A DNA stretch of 64,000 bases, taken from the NCBI GenBank assembly GCA_015680685.1, contig MNCI01002033.1:68366-132365 (forward strand), given 5' to 3'. The translations under genes and the position numbers were made by a program. Origin of the DNA: Gnetum montanum (taxonomy: Eukaryota; Streptophyta; Gnetopsida; Gnetales; Gnetaceae). The notes beneath the pieces are model-generated. The model was not told where the DNA came from. It was given only the letters and a program-made list of their open reading frames with translations, and did not search any database. This document shows positions 1 through 11,640 of the stretch, piece by piece. The number at the start of each line of letters is the position of its first letter. Within the stretch, counting starts at the first letter, position 1.

Positions 1-668
1 AGTATTGAGGAGAATGGTATTGTGGTGAGATAAAGTATGTTGGCCCAGTTGGAGGAACAGGATGTTGAACTTGATAAGCGTTTGGATTCAAATAATATGA
101 AGGATGCCTCTAGTGTAGAAAATGGTTTTCTCCATGACTGGGATTTTTTCCACTGTGATCGAACACAGTATCTCTGTACAAACTCTGGATGTAGCGTATT
201 TTCCCAAGGCTCTTGTAAATGTAACAATATTGGGCATTGGCCCTTGGGGTGATCGTACAGGCATATGTTGCATTCATATGTATGATTAGTAGTTGAGCAC
301 TTATTCCCTTCATTCTTTTTTTCCGAATGTCTAATGTTTCATCCTGCTTCTTGGGTTGTCAAAAATTTATCTCCAATGGTGTTGATAAATTCTCCACACT
401 TTTGATACATCCATTCCAACATCTTATTGATCTTTGCCTCGGCTTCTTCTAACGATTTTTGTATTGGCAAAGATCATTCTTCCACCTTGAGATTGGTTGA
501 TTTCTCCTTGTTATGATCATGGACCTTTGTGAAGTTGAAATTTTGGTCCTGTTGATGTTTTTCAACACTCTCCCACCTGGCCATTTCTCCTTCATCTTTT
601 GCTACCCTCTTAATAAGCTCTTGGACTTGATGGGTTTGTAGTTTGTATAGTTGACCTTGAGCATACAT
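1..668 (-). pseudogene. Gag remnant of Athila-like Ty3/gypsy element B
   Basis: Read on the minus strand this is the C-terminal half of a Gag polyprotein. The stretch at 474-668 (MYAQGQLYKLQTHQVQELI...) matches, residue by residue with changes, the Gag of element E at about 35570-35700 (MYALGQLYELRTHKIKELI). Further on, at about 180-290, the reading CNICLYDHPKGQCP is an intact CX2CX3HX4C zinc knuckle; the same place in E reads CDICLYDHPKGHYP, with the last cysteine lost. Gag binds RNA and builds the virus-like particle. The reading changes frame at least once, so this is a pseudogene. It lies downstream, in element sense, of the primer site at 1302-1319 and LTR 1321-2173, with the assembly gap between, so all three belong to one minus-strand copy. 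It runs off the left edge. Confidence 0.75.
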
Positions 669-707
669 TCCTAAGGTCTCTCTTGTTTTGTTACGTAGCC
701 CATCAAT

Positions 708-1278
708 NNNNNNNNNNNNNNNNNNNNNNNNNNNNNNNNNNNNNNNNNNNNNNNNNNNNNNNNNNNNNNNNNNNNNNNNNNNNNNNNNNNNNNNNNNNNN
801 NNNNNNNNNNNNNNNNNNNNNNNNNNNNNNNNNNNNNNNNNNNNNNNNNNNNNNNNNNNNNNNNNNNNNNNNNNNNNNNNNNNNNNNNNNNNNNNNNNNN
901 NNNNNNNNNNNNNNNNNNNNNNNNNNNNNNNNNNNNNNNNNNNNNNNNNNNNNNNNNNNNNNNNNNNNNNNNNNNNNNNNNNNNNNNNNNNNNNNNNNNN
1001 NNNNNNNNNNNNNNNNNNNNNNNNNNNNNNNNNNNNNNNNNNNNNNNNNNNNNNNNNNNNNNNNNNNNNNNNNNNNNNNNNNNNNNNNNNNNNNNNNNNN
1101 NNNNNNNNNNNNNNNNNNNNNNNNNNNNNNNNNNNNNNNNNNNNNNNNNNNNNNNNNNNNNNNNNNNNNNNNNNNNNNNNNNNNNNNNNNNNNNNNNNNN
1201 NNNNNNNNNNNNNNNNNNNNNNNNNNNNNNNNNNNNNNNNNNNNNNNNNNNNNNNNNNNNNNNNNNNNNNNNNNNNNN
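708..1278. other. Assembly gap (571 N)
   Basis: Unresolved bases. The gap falls between the primer-binding site and gag of element B, so it should hold the leader and the N-terminal part of Gag. Reading frames drawn through it mean nothing. Confidence 1.
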
Positions 1279-1301
1279 ACTAATCTAGATAACTAGCACC
1301 G

Positions 1302-1319
1302 TCCCCAGCAACGGTGCCA
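1302..1319 (-). promoter_or_regulatory. Primer-binding site, tRNA-Asp type (element B)
   Basis: On the minus strand the 18 bases read TGGCACCGTTGCTGGGGA. The complement of the plant tRNA-Asp 3' end, the usual primer site of Athila-type elements, is TGGCGCCGTTGCCGGGGA, so only two bases differ. It starts one base after the LTR end (TCA) at 1321. Minus-strand cDNA synthesis would start here. Confidence 0.85.
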
Positions 1320-2048
1320 ATGATGAGTGGCAAGACACCCCTACACTCAACCATACGAATATGAGCATTTTCACGCACGATCTGGTCAAACTCCACAGAC
1401 AGACTAGTTGTGGCACCTAGATCGTTAACCTTAGGTCGCAGTTCACTATCTTCCCACCTAGACTAGTGTTATCTTTGTCACATATGGTTTAGTCTAGAGT
1501 GAGGTGTATGATATGTTTCCTAATCTAATGCTACTCTTGAAGGTAGTGAAAAGCAATATTAACTAAGCTAAGATAGGAGAGAAAGGGTAAGAAATTCTAA
1601 ACTAGCCTAAGTGCAATGAGCAGCCATTCCTTAATCATCTGTACACATCTTGGACCTTGTGCACGACTACCACTGGGATTACCAAGCACATGGCCTAGGT
1701 ACACTACTGGGTTACCGAGTAGTCACACTTAAATGATCGTGATTAAGTCATACTCATTCCGCATTACTATGAGTTTAAGGGTGAGAGGAACTAATTAGGA
1801 AAGCAGTAATAATAATTAATTAAATAAATAAATAACAAAGTGAATGCTGCAATGATGAAGTAATCTCGATCTTTATTGCTGGTCATGTGCGTGTCCAAGT
1901 ACGTTACACTCGAATAAAGGATGCCGTACAATTACATTCACCACACTGCGGGCAGATACTATAAAATATTCTATCTCTGGAAGGGGAAAACTGCCGGAGC
2001 TTCGCTAAGGAACTAAACTAGGATGATAAACAAGGGAGAGCTGCTTCT

Positions 2049-2058
2049 TATTTATAGA
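2049..2058 (-). promoter_or_regulatory. Probable TATA box in LTR of element B
   Basis: On the minus strand the sequence reads TCTATAAATA, just downstream in element sense of the palindromic tandem repeat. Element E has a TATAAATA motif in the same LTR position, near 33671. It probably fixes the start of the R region. Confidence 0.5.
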
Positions 2059-2062
2059 CATT

Positions 2063-2168
2063 GCGATGGACTGCGATATCGCGTACGCGATATCGTGGGG
2101 GATGCGATATCGCGACGAATGCGATATCGCGACGAATGCGATATCACGGCCCATGCGATATCACATCC
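2063..2168. repeat. 17-bp tandem repeat with palindromic core in U3
   Basis: Five or so copies of a unit around the palindrome GCGATATCGC, three of them spaced exactly 17 bp (gcgatatcgcgacgaat). It lies between the LTR start and the TATA box, the place of enhancers in retroelement U3 regions. Several copies are degraded by C-to-T type changes. Confidence 0.85.
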
Positions 2169-2173
2169 CATCA

Positions 2174-3412
2174 ATAGCCAAAAACTAGAATCAATAAAAA
2201 GATCTTAACAGCTTTTATTTATGGCATCCATGTTTCTATAGCTATTTCTATAGCTGTTGTAGAGTCATTTTTGCAACAATTTGTCACTTAGTTGAAGAAG
2301 TAAGAAAAGAGTTACGTTGTAGCCATTATCTACCTGCTTATTGAGAAGTAGTTGAAGGAGCAATCTAATGTCCGTTGCATCTGAGCTTTCATTATAATTT
2401 TTGGTTGCACTTAAAACCAAAATAGAGGAGGAAGAAACTTGCCATTTCAGCTTTTTGGTGCAAAATGACTATTATTGTAGGTAGATGCATCTTGGCTTTA
2501 ATTGGCTTTTAAGATTCACCAAAATTCTTTGATTGCATTAATGGGTTTTAGTCCTCCTTCACATGTAAAGTTCTATTCATTCATTTTGTGGACATAACTT
2601 CTTGTAGATTCAAATCTAGATTTATCTTTCCTTTACTTAATAGAGAGCTTTTTATTTTCATGGCATTTTTCTTGGATGATGTGGTCAAGTGGAGCAAAGG
2701 ATTTGAAAGCTTCCCATCATTTAGATCAAGCTTTTCATTTTATCTCAAGTGTTGTTTTGGGAGTTTTCCTACAACAACTTATTTACAATAAAATAACTAT
2801 TTTATTCTCTTCTCACCTTTACCTTGGGTTGACGTGAAAGAGACAGGTATGTTGATGAACTTGTTTTACTTAGAGGAGATTGTAGTAGCTCTAGATGTAG
2901 ACATCAATTGGCATAAACAAATAGGTTGCCATGAAAGAGTCACTTTATGAGGTGAGAAAATGGTTCTACAAGATGTGTTAGGCTACCATGGAAGAACACT
3001 TTTGTAAGATGAGAAAATGGTTTTATGAGTTAGTCCTTTAAGTTGAATTGGATTAAAATTCATAAGGCACACATGCTTAAGAAACTTGCTTATATTGGCC
3101 CCACAATGCTAGCATATTGAAGTAATAAAGTTAATCTAGCTTTTTAAATAATGGGCTAACATGGTAGAGCTAGGAAAATAGATGAGTTTATTTCATTTAG
3201 ATGCAATCATCATCACTATAAATGCTGATAAAAAGCCCAAATAACACAAGGATAGTCTAGAGAGTGCATTTAGATGCAAAAGCAACTCCATCTAAGGTTA
3301 CATGAATTAAGAGCTCAAAATAGTAAAACACACACACACACAAAATTTCAATAGCTCAATTCATGAAATGAACAAAGCCAAGCTCAAAACACACATAGTT
3401 TGACACACAACA
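2174..3412 (-). repeat. Partial 3' LTR of copia element A
   Basis: Aligns in the same orientation with 18846-20078; both end in ...CACAACA / ...TGCAACA (TGTTG starts on the minus strand) and diverge immediately after. The remaining LTR portion lies left of the inserted element B and outside the window. Confidence 0.85.
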
Positions 3413-3428
3413 ATCTTTCCCTTTTTGA
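3413..3428 (-). promoter_or_regulatory. Polypurine tract of element A
   Basis: On the minus strand the bases just before the 3' LTR read AAAAAGGGAAAGAT, directly followed by TGTTGTGTG. This is the expected plus-strand primer of a copia element and confirms the LTR edge. Confidence 0.8.
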
Positions 3429-4600
3429 GATTGGATGAGTTCCCCAAAAAAAAAAAAAAAATACAGAGAGAAAACACAAAAAGAAAGGAAAAAAAAAACA
3501 TACATAGCTATGCTAAAGAGAAATAAGCTAAGATCAGTGACAAGACCAACATTTAGAGATTAAAAAAAGATCAAATAGCTTAGCTTAAATAAGAACCTAG
3601 AAAGTACAAAGCACATCACATCAAGCTAATCAAGTTAGTAAAAGTAGAATAAAAGCATCATGAAAAAAGATAATCAAGTTAGTAAAAGTAGAATAGATGC
3701 ATCACAAAAAAAAAAAAAAACATCCAACCAAAGAATTACACATACTACTTAGCTTAAAACACTTTGCAAGATAGTTTTGGCACATTCTATAAAATAGATA
3801 GTGCACACAAAGGAATTTCTTTCACATTTTTGACAAAACAACTCATACACAGCTCATACACAACTCATAAATAAATTATTATTATTTTTATTTTTGTCAA
3901 GAAATTGCAAAGTGAAGATTCCCCTAAGATTCAACAAAATAAACCAAAGCATAGGTAGCTAGGCAAAACATAAGAAGCTTAGGACACAACACAAAGTATA
4001 AGCACACAATGATATAGAGCACAACTTAGCTAGTTTTGGAACATAACAATGAATATCCATGAGAGCTTTTGGATGAACCAGGAGGATTTTAGAGAGCCTA
4101 TAGCAGAGCTAAGAAGAGTTGAGGTAGAGAAGAATCAAGCATTGATAGTCATTCAAGAAACAATAGAGTATGAGAGTAGGACATAGAAAAGTTGTACTTC
4201 ACCTATGACTTGCTAGAGTTACTACATCCGCCAAGCTTGGAGCAAAAAACAAAGTCATCCTTAGGTCATGACTCATATGAGGGAATGCGTGAATCCATTA
4301 GATATGGCTTAGATGATTCTACATACTTTGTATGGGCTTTTGGCTCTTTTGTTGCATCTTGAAGCCACAAGGTTCATGTATTGCAAACTTGCCTACTCCC
4401 CCTGAAAGAAAGCTCATTAGTTTATAATAAATCCCTAAACTAGTACTAGAAATTTTAATAGCTTATGTATGTTTGGGTAAGGTAGTTGCACCCAATAATG
4501 TTCTCTTATATATGAATCTTTCTTTGTTTAATGGTGAATATTTTTGCTCTTTGTTCTTTTAAGGAAATATATGATAGCTTAATTGTTTGCATTTCTACCT
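3429..4600 (-). other. Post-pol region of element A, no clear gene
   Basis: Lies between the RNase H end and the PPT. It holds poly-A runs near 3445, 3490 and 3707, a short CA run at 3328-3342 just inside the LTR, and a copied stretch (taatcaagttagtaaaagtag at about 3627 and 3672). A second purine tract lies at about 4398-4413 (minus strand CTTTCAGGGGGAGTA). The length, about 1.2 kb, is more than a minimal copia element needs. I see no clear domain in it. Confidence 0.6.
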
Positions 4601-6200
4601 AATCTCTAAGAAAATGATATTTAGTCTAAATGTGCTTAGTTCTACCATGAAAAACATGATTTTTAGAAATAGAAATAGTACCATTATTGTTACAATGAAT
4701 GATTATTGGGTCAAAGAATATTTTACCAAAGAGTTTTAGTACTTCCCTCATCTAAAGAATCTATGTGCAATAGTGTGAGGCTTCAACATTTTCTACTTCT
4801 ACTGATGATAAAGCTATTGAGTTTTGCTTCTTACTCAGTCATGATACCAACCTATTATCAAGAAAATGACAATATCCTTAATTTATTTTCCATCATCTCT
4901 ATTTATATCTGAATTTGCATCTTTATATGCTTGTTATTCAAATTTTTGTTCTTTAAGTACCATAATCCATAACTAGCTCTACCTTTCAAGTAGCGTAAGA
5001 TCCTTTTGGCTACAAAAAGATGTGATTGCTTGGGTTCTAACTAATATATAGAAATTAGGCTAACTATGAAAGCTATATTAGGTCTGCTAGCTATAGCATA
5101 GTGTAAGCTTCCTACAATAGATCTATACAATGTGGCATCAATGCTTTTTCTAGCTTTGTCCTTGCAGAGATGCTTATTTGTGCTCAGAGGAGTTGAATAG
5201 GTTTTAGCTTCTATCATGTTAAAAATCTTAAGCATTTGCTAAATATACTTGGTTTGGGAGATGAAAGTTCCATCCCTAAGTTGCTAAATATATAGGCCTA
5301 GAAAATGTGATAATTCTCCTATCATAAACATCTTAAATTTTGACTTCATAGCTTCAAAAAATTCTATCTCCAAACTTGAGCATATTCCTTTAAACATTAT
5401 ATCATCAACATAGATCTATGTAATTAAAAAGCCTATATTATCCATTTTGTCTAGAGGAGCTTTCAAATATCCATTTTTAGCTAGACAAGAGTAAAGCTTT
5501 GTGTACAACATTCTGGGGCCTTGTTTTGAACCATACAAAGCTTTGTGTAAGTTATACACATGATCTAGCTTTCTGTATAGACAAATCCTTCTGGTTGTGC
5601 TATGTATACCATCTCTTTTATTTATTCATTTAGGAATGCAGAATTCACATTCATTTGATAGAGCTTAAACCGATGATAAGTTGCAAAAGCTAATAGCATC
5701 TAGATGGATTCCACTCTTGCAACTAGAGCAAACGTATCTTGATAATCCATCCCTTCTATTTATGCAAAGCCTTTTGTTGCCAATCTTGCCTTATTTCTAG
5801 TAACGTCTCCATGCTCATTCAACTTGTTCACAAAGATCCACTTAGTCCCAATGATATTCACTCTTGTAGGCTATGGGATAAGCTCTCAATTGTTTTTTTA
5901 GTCTACTTCATTTCTTGATACTTGAAATTCTACAAAGCTCATAAAATTTATTTTAGATGAACTTACCTTCATTATCAGTCTCAATAGTTTTTATTTTAAG
6001 CCTTGTTTTAGTTTCAACCATGTTTTTAAATACATTAAAACATTAGAATACATTATACCTTTTTTAAATACATGTAAGCCAACACATTCTAATATAATCA
6101 TCTATAATAAGGAAAAACTATTTTCTACCATCAAAACCAACTATAGCAAAGTGATCACACACATCCATATGTAGTAATTCTAGCTTATTTTTATAAGAAA
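4600..6200 (-). pseudogene. Element A pol: integrase C part, RT and RNase H
   Basis: Minus-strand reading gives, from 6200 down: the copia integrase core start (...LELLHMD), then RT at about 5240-5830 with the copia motifs NKARLATKGFA, FKLYQMNVNSAFLNE and IYVDDI (catalytic YVDD kept, near 5410). The RNase H lead is at 5041-5235 (STPLSTNK...YRSIVGSLHYA..RPNIAF) and RNase H itself at 4620-4860, ending FHGRTKHI. Several stops interrupt it. The enzymes would copy the element RNA into DNA and insert it. The N-terminal part of integrase is separated by element C and resumes at 15801. Confidence 0.85.
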
Positions 6201-6205
6201 AGGTT
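6201..6205. repeat. Left target duplication of element C
   Basis: AGGTT here and AGTTT at 15801-15805: one mismatch in five. With one copy and the insert removed, the element A reading frame runs on unbroken from gag-pre-integrase into the integrase core, which supports this boundary. Confidence 0.75.
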
Positions 6206-6710
6206 TGTGACATCTTGTTCTTGGATGTCATAAAAATACAATTGTTCATCACTTAATTCATCGCATTCATAATCATTATAATGAAAACATCATAAAATAC
6301 TTATAAATGAATCAACTAGTAAATGGATGACTAACACTCTATATAGAAAAGAAAAATGGAAAAATTTTATTAATGAGAGAGAGTATTGTAACACCATTTG
6401 GGTTATCTTCCCATGCCACTTAAACCTTAGAGGAAATTTGGCATTGCCACCATAATTAGGCTATCCAGCTAAATGGGTGATTAGTTCCTTCTTATCCCAC
6501 TTCACCCAATTCCTATCACTTTCCTTTCTAGGCTCTGCAACTCCATGCTAGCATGACCTCTAAACCTAACTTTAAATGACATAGGTCAAATCCATTTCCT
6601 GTGGGATACATGAATAATCATAACTCATCATAAGTAGGTACCCCTTCATTTGAAGGTTAATTACATTGTTACAATTTTTTTCCATGCTTAACAAGGGATG
6701 AGACGTTACA
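6206..6710 (-). repeat. 3' LTR of element C
   Basis: 505 bp, plus-strand ends TGTGAC...GTTACA, aligning with 15307-15800 in the same orientation with roughly 15% difference by eye in a 115-bp sample. On the minus strand it begins TGTAACGTCTC, a common start for plant chromovirus LTRs. Confidence 0.85.
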
Positions 6711-6724
6711 ATCTACCTCCCTTA
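6711..6724 (-). promoter_or_regulatory. Polypurine tract of element C
   Basis: Minus strand reads AAGGGAGGTAGAT directly before the LTR start TGTAAC. It follows the end of pol (...EVLEDELDA), a typical layout. Confidence 0.75.
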
Positions 6725-6904
6725 GGCATCCAGCTCATCCTCAAGCACTTCCTCTATATCCAGCTACTCAACTATTGCTTCTTCATTATGCTCCTCATCT
6801 TTAGTTTCTTTATTATCTTCATTATTATCTATACAAATAGAAGACCATAAATTATAGAACATAATTTATTACATCAATAATAAATACAATTTATCATTCA
6901 ATAT

Positions 6905-8160
6905 CATGATGATCAAAAAATTGGGGATAAGTATTGAGAATAAACTCCCTATTTTCCCAAGTCTTCGGATCACAATTTGACCATTGAACATGTACTTCAC
7001 TTATAGTTTTATTTCGTAAATTCTTGGTTTGATGGTTCTTATTTGCAATGGGTTTAACTTCAAAGCTAGTGTTGGATTATAGGGAGAACATATTCTAATC
7101 TAGCATATATGGCACATCATTTTCATGAAATTTCTTTGGCAAACTTACATGGAAAACTAGGTGAATTCTTAAGGTTGTTATAAGATTTAACCAATATGCT
7201 ACTTCATCAATTCTTTTACAAATTTCAAAGGGTCTATAATATCTAGGTGCCAATTTAGTGTATTTTTCAAGTTTTAGAGAGCTCTTGGTAGGTTTTACCC
7301 TTAGTAATACTTGATCTTCCACTTGGAATTCTTTCTTAAATCAATGTTGATCTCCATATCCATTATATTTATCTTGGGTAGCTTGTAAATTTTTCTTAGC
7401 TCTTGTAACAATGGTTTTCATTATTTTCATTTGGTCTTCCTTTCATTCCATTCTTAAGGTTGGATTTTCCTAGGTTAGTTGTGTTTGGCAGTTACATCCA
7501 TATACTACTTCAAATGGTGTTCAATGTATGAAACCTTGATAGTTATTGTTATAGGCGAATTCAACCAGGTATAAATAATTCTTCCACATTTTTGATCTAC
7601 TTCCAACATAGCTTCATAGAATATCTTTTAATATTCTGTTCACACATTCAGTTTTCCCATCAATCTCTAGGTGATAAGTTGTGCTAAATTTCATCTTAGT
7701 TCCAAGCTCTTTGAAGAAATTTTTCTAGAATTCAAATATGAACCTGGGATCTCAATCTGAGGTGATAGATATTGGACATCCATGCAATTGAAATACTTAT
7801 TGTAAAAATTTTTGGGCTACTTCTTCAACTATGTTTGTAGATTTCAAAGCCATAAAATGTGCCATCTTTGATAGATGATCAACCACTATCAAAATTGAGT
7901 CATTTCCATTTTTGGTTATTAGCAATCCTACAATGAAATCTATGGTAATGTCTTTCCATTTCCAAGTTGGGACTTCTAGAGGTAGAGGTTGTAATAACCC
8001 ATTGGGTTTCTTTTGTTTAGCTTTTAATTTTTGACATCTTGGATAGTTTTTGATGTACAAGGACATATCATTCTTCATTCTAGGCTAGAAATAAGGTTTA
8101 TGTAACATCATATAAGTCTTAATATAACTTGGGTATCCTGCGTATGGTACTTCATGTGCT
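6905..8160 (-). pseudogene. Element C integrase with C-terminal chromodomain
   Basis: Minus-strand reading. The zinc-binding part at about 8030-8078 reads ..YPRCQKLKAKQ (one cysteine of the HHCC site is changed). The core at 7797-7980 has WKDITIDFIVGL (first Asp). At about 7740-7760 SD.DPRF gives the second Asp, and at about 7640-7665 DGKTECVNR gives the Glu, so the D,D,E triad is all visible although stops break the frame. The C-terminal domain at 7095-7322 (VLLRVKPTKSSLKLEK..FHVSLPKK) is followed at 6920-7060 by a chromodomain-like stretch (LRNKTISEVHVQWSN..TWENREFIL..YPQFF). Chromodomains steer such elements to marked chromatin. Confidence 0.85.
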
Positions 8161-9790
8161 TCACACAACAACTTTAGTCTCTAGATTCCTTTTGGTATGC
8201 ATACTCTTTTTCCTTTTATTAATAAACTGTTAGGGGCAAGTTGATATTGAGGGTCAAAGGAAATATTGATTGAAATATTCTTAAAACATGGATCTTCTTT
8301 TATTTGTTCCTTAATTTCATCTTCCATAGGGGTCAGTACCACACTTATCATCAAGTTCCACATTCAAATAAGGGCATTAGTTACCACATTTTGTTTACCT
8401 GGAATATATTTGATTTTAAGATTATATTCAACCAATAATTCTACCCATTTTCATTGACAAGTATTCAAAATAGGATATTTCTACAAAAATTTTAAACTGT
8501 TATGATCTATTTTTACTACAAACCTTTTTCCACAAAGATAATGTCTCCAAACTTTCAAAGCATGAATAATTGCTTGTAATTCTAGATCATGGGTTAAGTA
8601 ATTTATCTTAAGTCCTTGTAATTTATGAGATTCATAACATACCACTTTATCTTCTTGTGAGAGAATTGCATTGATTCCTATTCCACAGGCTTTAGTGGAT
8701 ACTTCAAATGGTAATTCTTCATCTCAAATTCTCAAAATAGGTGTTATTTTGAGTAGCATATTTAATTTGAGGAAGGCTTCCCTACATTTTTAATCAAATT
8801 TGTACACATTCTTTTCCTACAAAATGTTAATCAAAGGGGCTACCTAAGTAGAATAATCTTTAATGAAATGTTAGTAAAAACTTGCTAAGCCTAGAAAAAT
8901 ATGAACTATTGTAGCATCTTTTAATTTAGGCGAGTCTCGAATTGCACTAACCTTTTCTAGATCTACTTGAAATCCTTTTGTAGAAACTATATCATCTAAG
9001 TATGAAACTTCTTCCTTAAAGAGTTCCCATTTACTTAATTCAGGTTTTAACTGATGCACTTTGAGAATTTCCATTGTAATTTTTAAATGTTTGACATGTT
9101 CTTCTCTTAACTTAGAATAAACAAGTATATCATCCATAAATTCTATAATAGATTGATCAAGATATTCATAGAAAATATTATTTATTAATGTCATGAATGT
9201 TGCAGGTGCATTAGTTAATCCAAATGACATCATAACAAATTTGTATAATCATGCTTGGTTTTGAAAGCAATTTTCTCAATATCTTTCTCCTTAATCATTA
9301 TTTGGTGATAACCTAATTTTAAATCAATCTTTGAAAAATAACATGCACTCATAAGTTGGTCAAACAAATCATTGATTCTAGGTAAATGATAAGTATTTTT
9401 AATTTTCACTTTATTTAATGTCGTATAATTGATCTTAACATATCATCTTTCTTTTTAATGAATAAGATTGATGCATCCTAAGGTGATATGCTAGGTCAAA
9501 TTCTCCCTTCTTCCAATAGTTGATCTAATTGTACTTTCAATTCTCTTAATTTAGAAGTGGAAAATCTATGAGAGGCTTTTAAAATATGTTTTGTATGAGG
9601 AAAAATATCAATAGCATGCTCAATAGTTCTTTTTGGAGGCAATTCTCCAGTTTCACCAAATATTAAATCTTTATTTTCTCAAGTTCTTTTGGAATCTCAA
9701 TACTTGAATGTTTTTGAGGTTGGGTTACTTTTCTAGCCAACATCATAGCACCCTTTTTGACTTGCTTAATGGTTATCATGTGAATTTTCT
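8160..9790 (-). pseudogene. Element C reverse transcriptase and RNase H
   Basis: The clearest part is 8871-9233: MMSFGLTNAPATFMTLINNI, then FMDDILVYS (catalytic FMDD, the gypsy variant of YMDD), then ..HVKHLKITMEILKVHQLKP and the thumb ending ..FLGLASFY. The N-terminal part of RT lies at 9233-9700 and RNase H plus the linker to integrase at 8160-8870. Stops and at least one frame change make it inactive. The fit to Ty3/gypsy is certain. Confidence 0.9.
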
Positions 9791-9799
9791 TTGGTTTTC

Positions 9800-10240
9800 C
9801 TACTACCCCTTAGAACCCTGACTTTGTTAGTGGTTGGAACTTTTAAAACACAAGTTCCAAAGTGGGTAGTAATATCAAATTTTTGTAGGAAAGACATTTC
9901 TAAAATTTCATCTACATCATGTCATTCAAATTCAAAGAATTCATCAATGAAAGACATGTCTTGTAAAGTAAAGTTAATTTCTTCATACTTGGTATGCTTG
10001 TTCATGATTGTTCCATCTACAAGTTCTCTCTTAATAATTTTCTTGGAAGGTAAAATTAATTTCAATAAATTAATTAACTATGGAGAAATAAAGTTATCAG
10101 TAACATCACTATCAATCAAAGATTTAATTTGTTTACCTTGAATTGAACCTTAAAAAATCAATAAAGCAAATTGAAATTTATGCAAAGTTGATTTAGTTGA
10201 TGTAGATATCTTTTTCATAAGTGTGGTGGTGGTTGGTATT
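9800..10240 (-). pseudogene. Element C aspartic protease region
   Basis: Minus-strand reading contains SLIDSDVTDNFIS, the place where the family has LIDSGATHNFIS; the catalytic DSG has become DSD. Flanking text (MSFLQKFDITTHFG.CVLKVP) fits the retropepsin fold of gypsy elements. It joins gag upstream and RT downstream. The protease would cut the polyprotein; here the changed glycine and several stops argue against function. Confidence 0.75.
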
Positions 10241-11330
10241 TTTCCTTTGTTCATGTTTGAGTTGGATTTTTTATTTCTAGTTTGATTGGTCCTTTGTATC
10301 CTTGCTAATAATTTTGGACAATCTTGTTAGTAGTGATCATCATCACAAACAAAACATCATGACCTTGATTGAGCTCTTTTCATTGGTGTCTCTTCTACCA
10401 TCTCTTGTGAAAGGGTTGCTTGTTGAAGGGTAGTTCATAATTGATTTGATTATGTGCTCATGTTTGAGGACGTAGTTATGCATGTAATTCATCGATGAAC
10501 TTTGAAGCTAATTCTCCCTCATCCTAGTGGCTTACATACTAAGAGAGATCATAAAATTCCTTATTGCAATCATCCATGGATCACCTTCCTAATCTTAAGA
10601 AATCAAATCTCATTTTTCACTCTTTGAGAAAAGAATCAGGTACAAATTTTTGTTCAAAATCTTGACAAAAGTTGAGCCTATTTGTAATCAAACCTTGAGA
10701 TCTCAGTCCATTCCACCATGTTGCTACAAGTCCTCTTAAATACAAGGAGACAACTTCTAAACATTCTTAGCTTGACAAATTCAACATATCAAAGTAGTTT
10801 TTCATTGTATCAAGCAAATCCTTAGCCTTGGCATTGGATCTAGAGGCTCCACCATAAACTTATGTTAGCGACTATCTAGGTGGATTAAGCCAATTCTTGT
10901 ATCCCTCACTTTTTATTTCTACTCTATGGATTGAAGAAGTGATATCCATATCTTGATGATTGGAAGGTGTGGGTTGGTTTTGGTGTGGATCCCTAGGAGA
11001 AAGTTGATCTTGATTTTGATCTTGATCTCTAGGTGGAATGTGGCTAGGATTTGAGGGTTGAGTAAGATGGTCTGTTAATTACTTGATGGAGTCTACAAAG
11101 GAATCCATCATTCCTTGCACATTTGAACATTTATCTTCTAACCTTTGAGACAATTTTCTAATTTTTTCAAACATATTCTACATCTTTGTTCCAAACCCTT
11201 GATTTAACTAACAAAGCTATTCTTGAACACCCCTAATCTCATTAATTTGATCCTCAAGGACATTCATTTGGCTATTGACTTAGGCCTCCATTGCTCTCCA
11301 ATGTATTCTTTAGGTTTTAGACATTGGTAA
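10240..11330 (-). pseudogene. Element C gag
   Basis: Minus strand. It begins near 11328 with MSKT and runs through a coiled-coil-like, Q/N-rich N part and a capsid-like part (..WWNGLRSQGLITNR..FEQKFVP..) to a zinc knuckle at about 10320-10365: CFVCDDDHY.QDCPKL, i.e. CX2CX3HX4C, the form usual in chromoviruses. Several TAG/TAA stops lie in frame. Gag packages the RNA. Confidence 0.8.
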
Positions 11331-11640
11331 GTTGTAGAAATCAGATATGTTGAAAATCCTTGGCCTCTATGATCCCTTTCTATGAATTTCAAATAGTTAT
11401 TTGGTTGTAGAAGAGGTTGAAATTGTCATGGATTTCTACCCAACCACTAAATCCTAATTATTTTGAGACCTTAATTAATAGATTAAAGGGTAATTTCCTA
11501 TTTTTTGAGGCTAAATGTAACTGTTCCATTGCATTTGGAAGGTTTAATTTGATTGAAATTGATTTTTTTTGGTGGAAAATGGACTCTAGATTCAAAAGTT
11601 ATTGTCGTTTTAAGTTTGTCAAAAACTTACATGATTTTCG

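Larger units (their letters stand above)
1321..2173 (-). repeat. 5' LTR of Athila-like element B
   Basis: 853 bp with TG...CA ends; on the minus strand it starts TGATGGGATG and ends CCACTCATCA. It aligns along its length with the reverse complement of the element E LTRs, including the end next to the primer site. The right flank 2174-2178 (atagc) would be the target duplication, but the partner lies outside the window. The sequence beyond 2174 continues the copia LTR of element A: it aligns with 18846 onward, which lacks any insert. This places B inside A. Confidence 0.85.

Noticed and set aside
683-1296. Two readings of about 200 residues across the gap
   Set aside because: They consist of Ns; only the ends are sequence.
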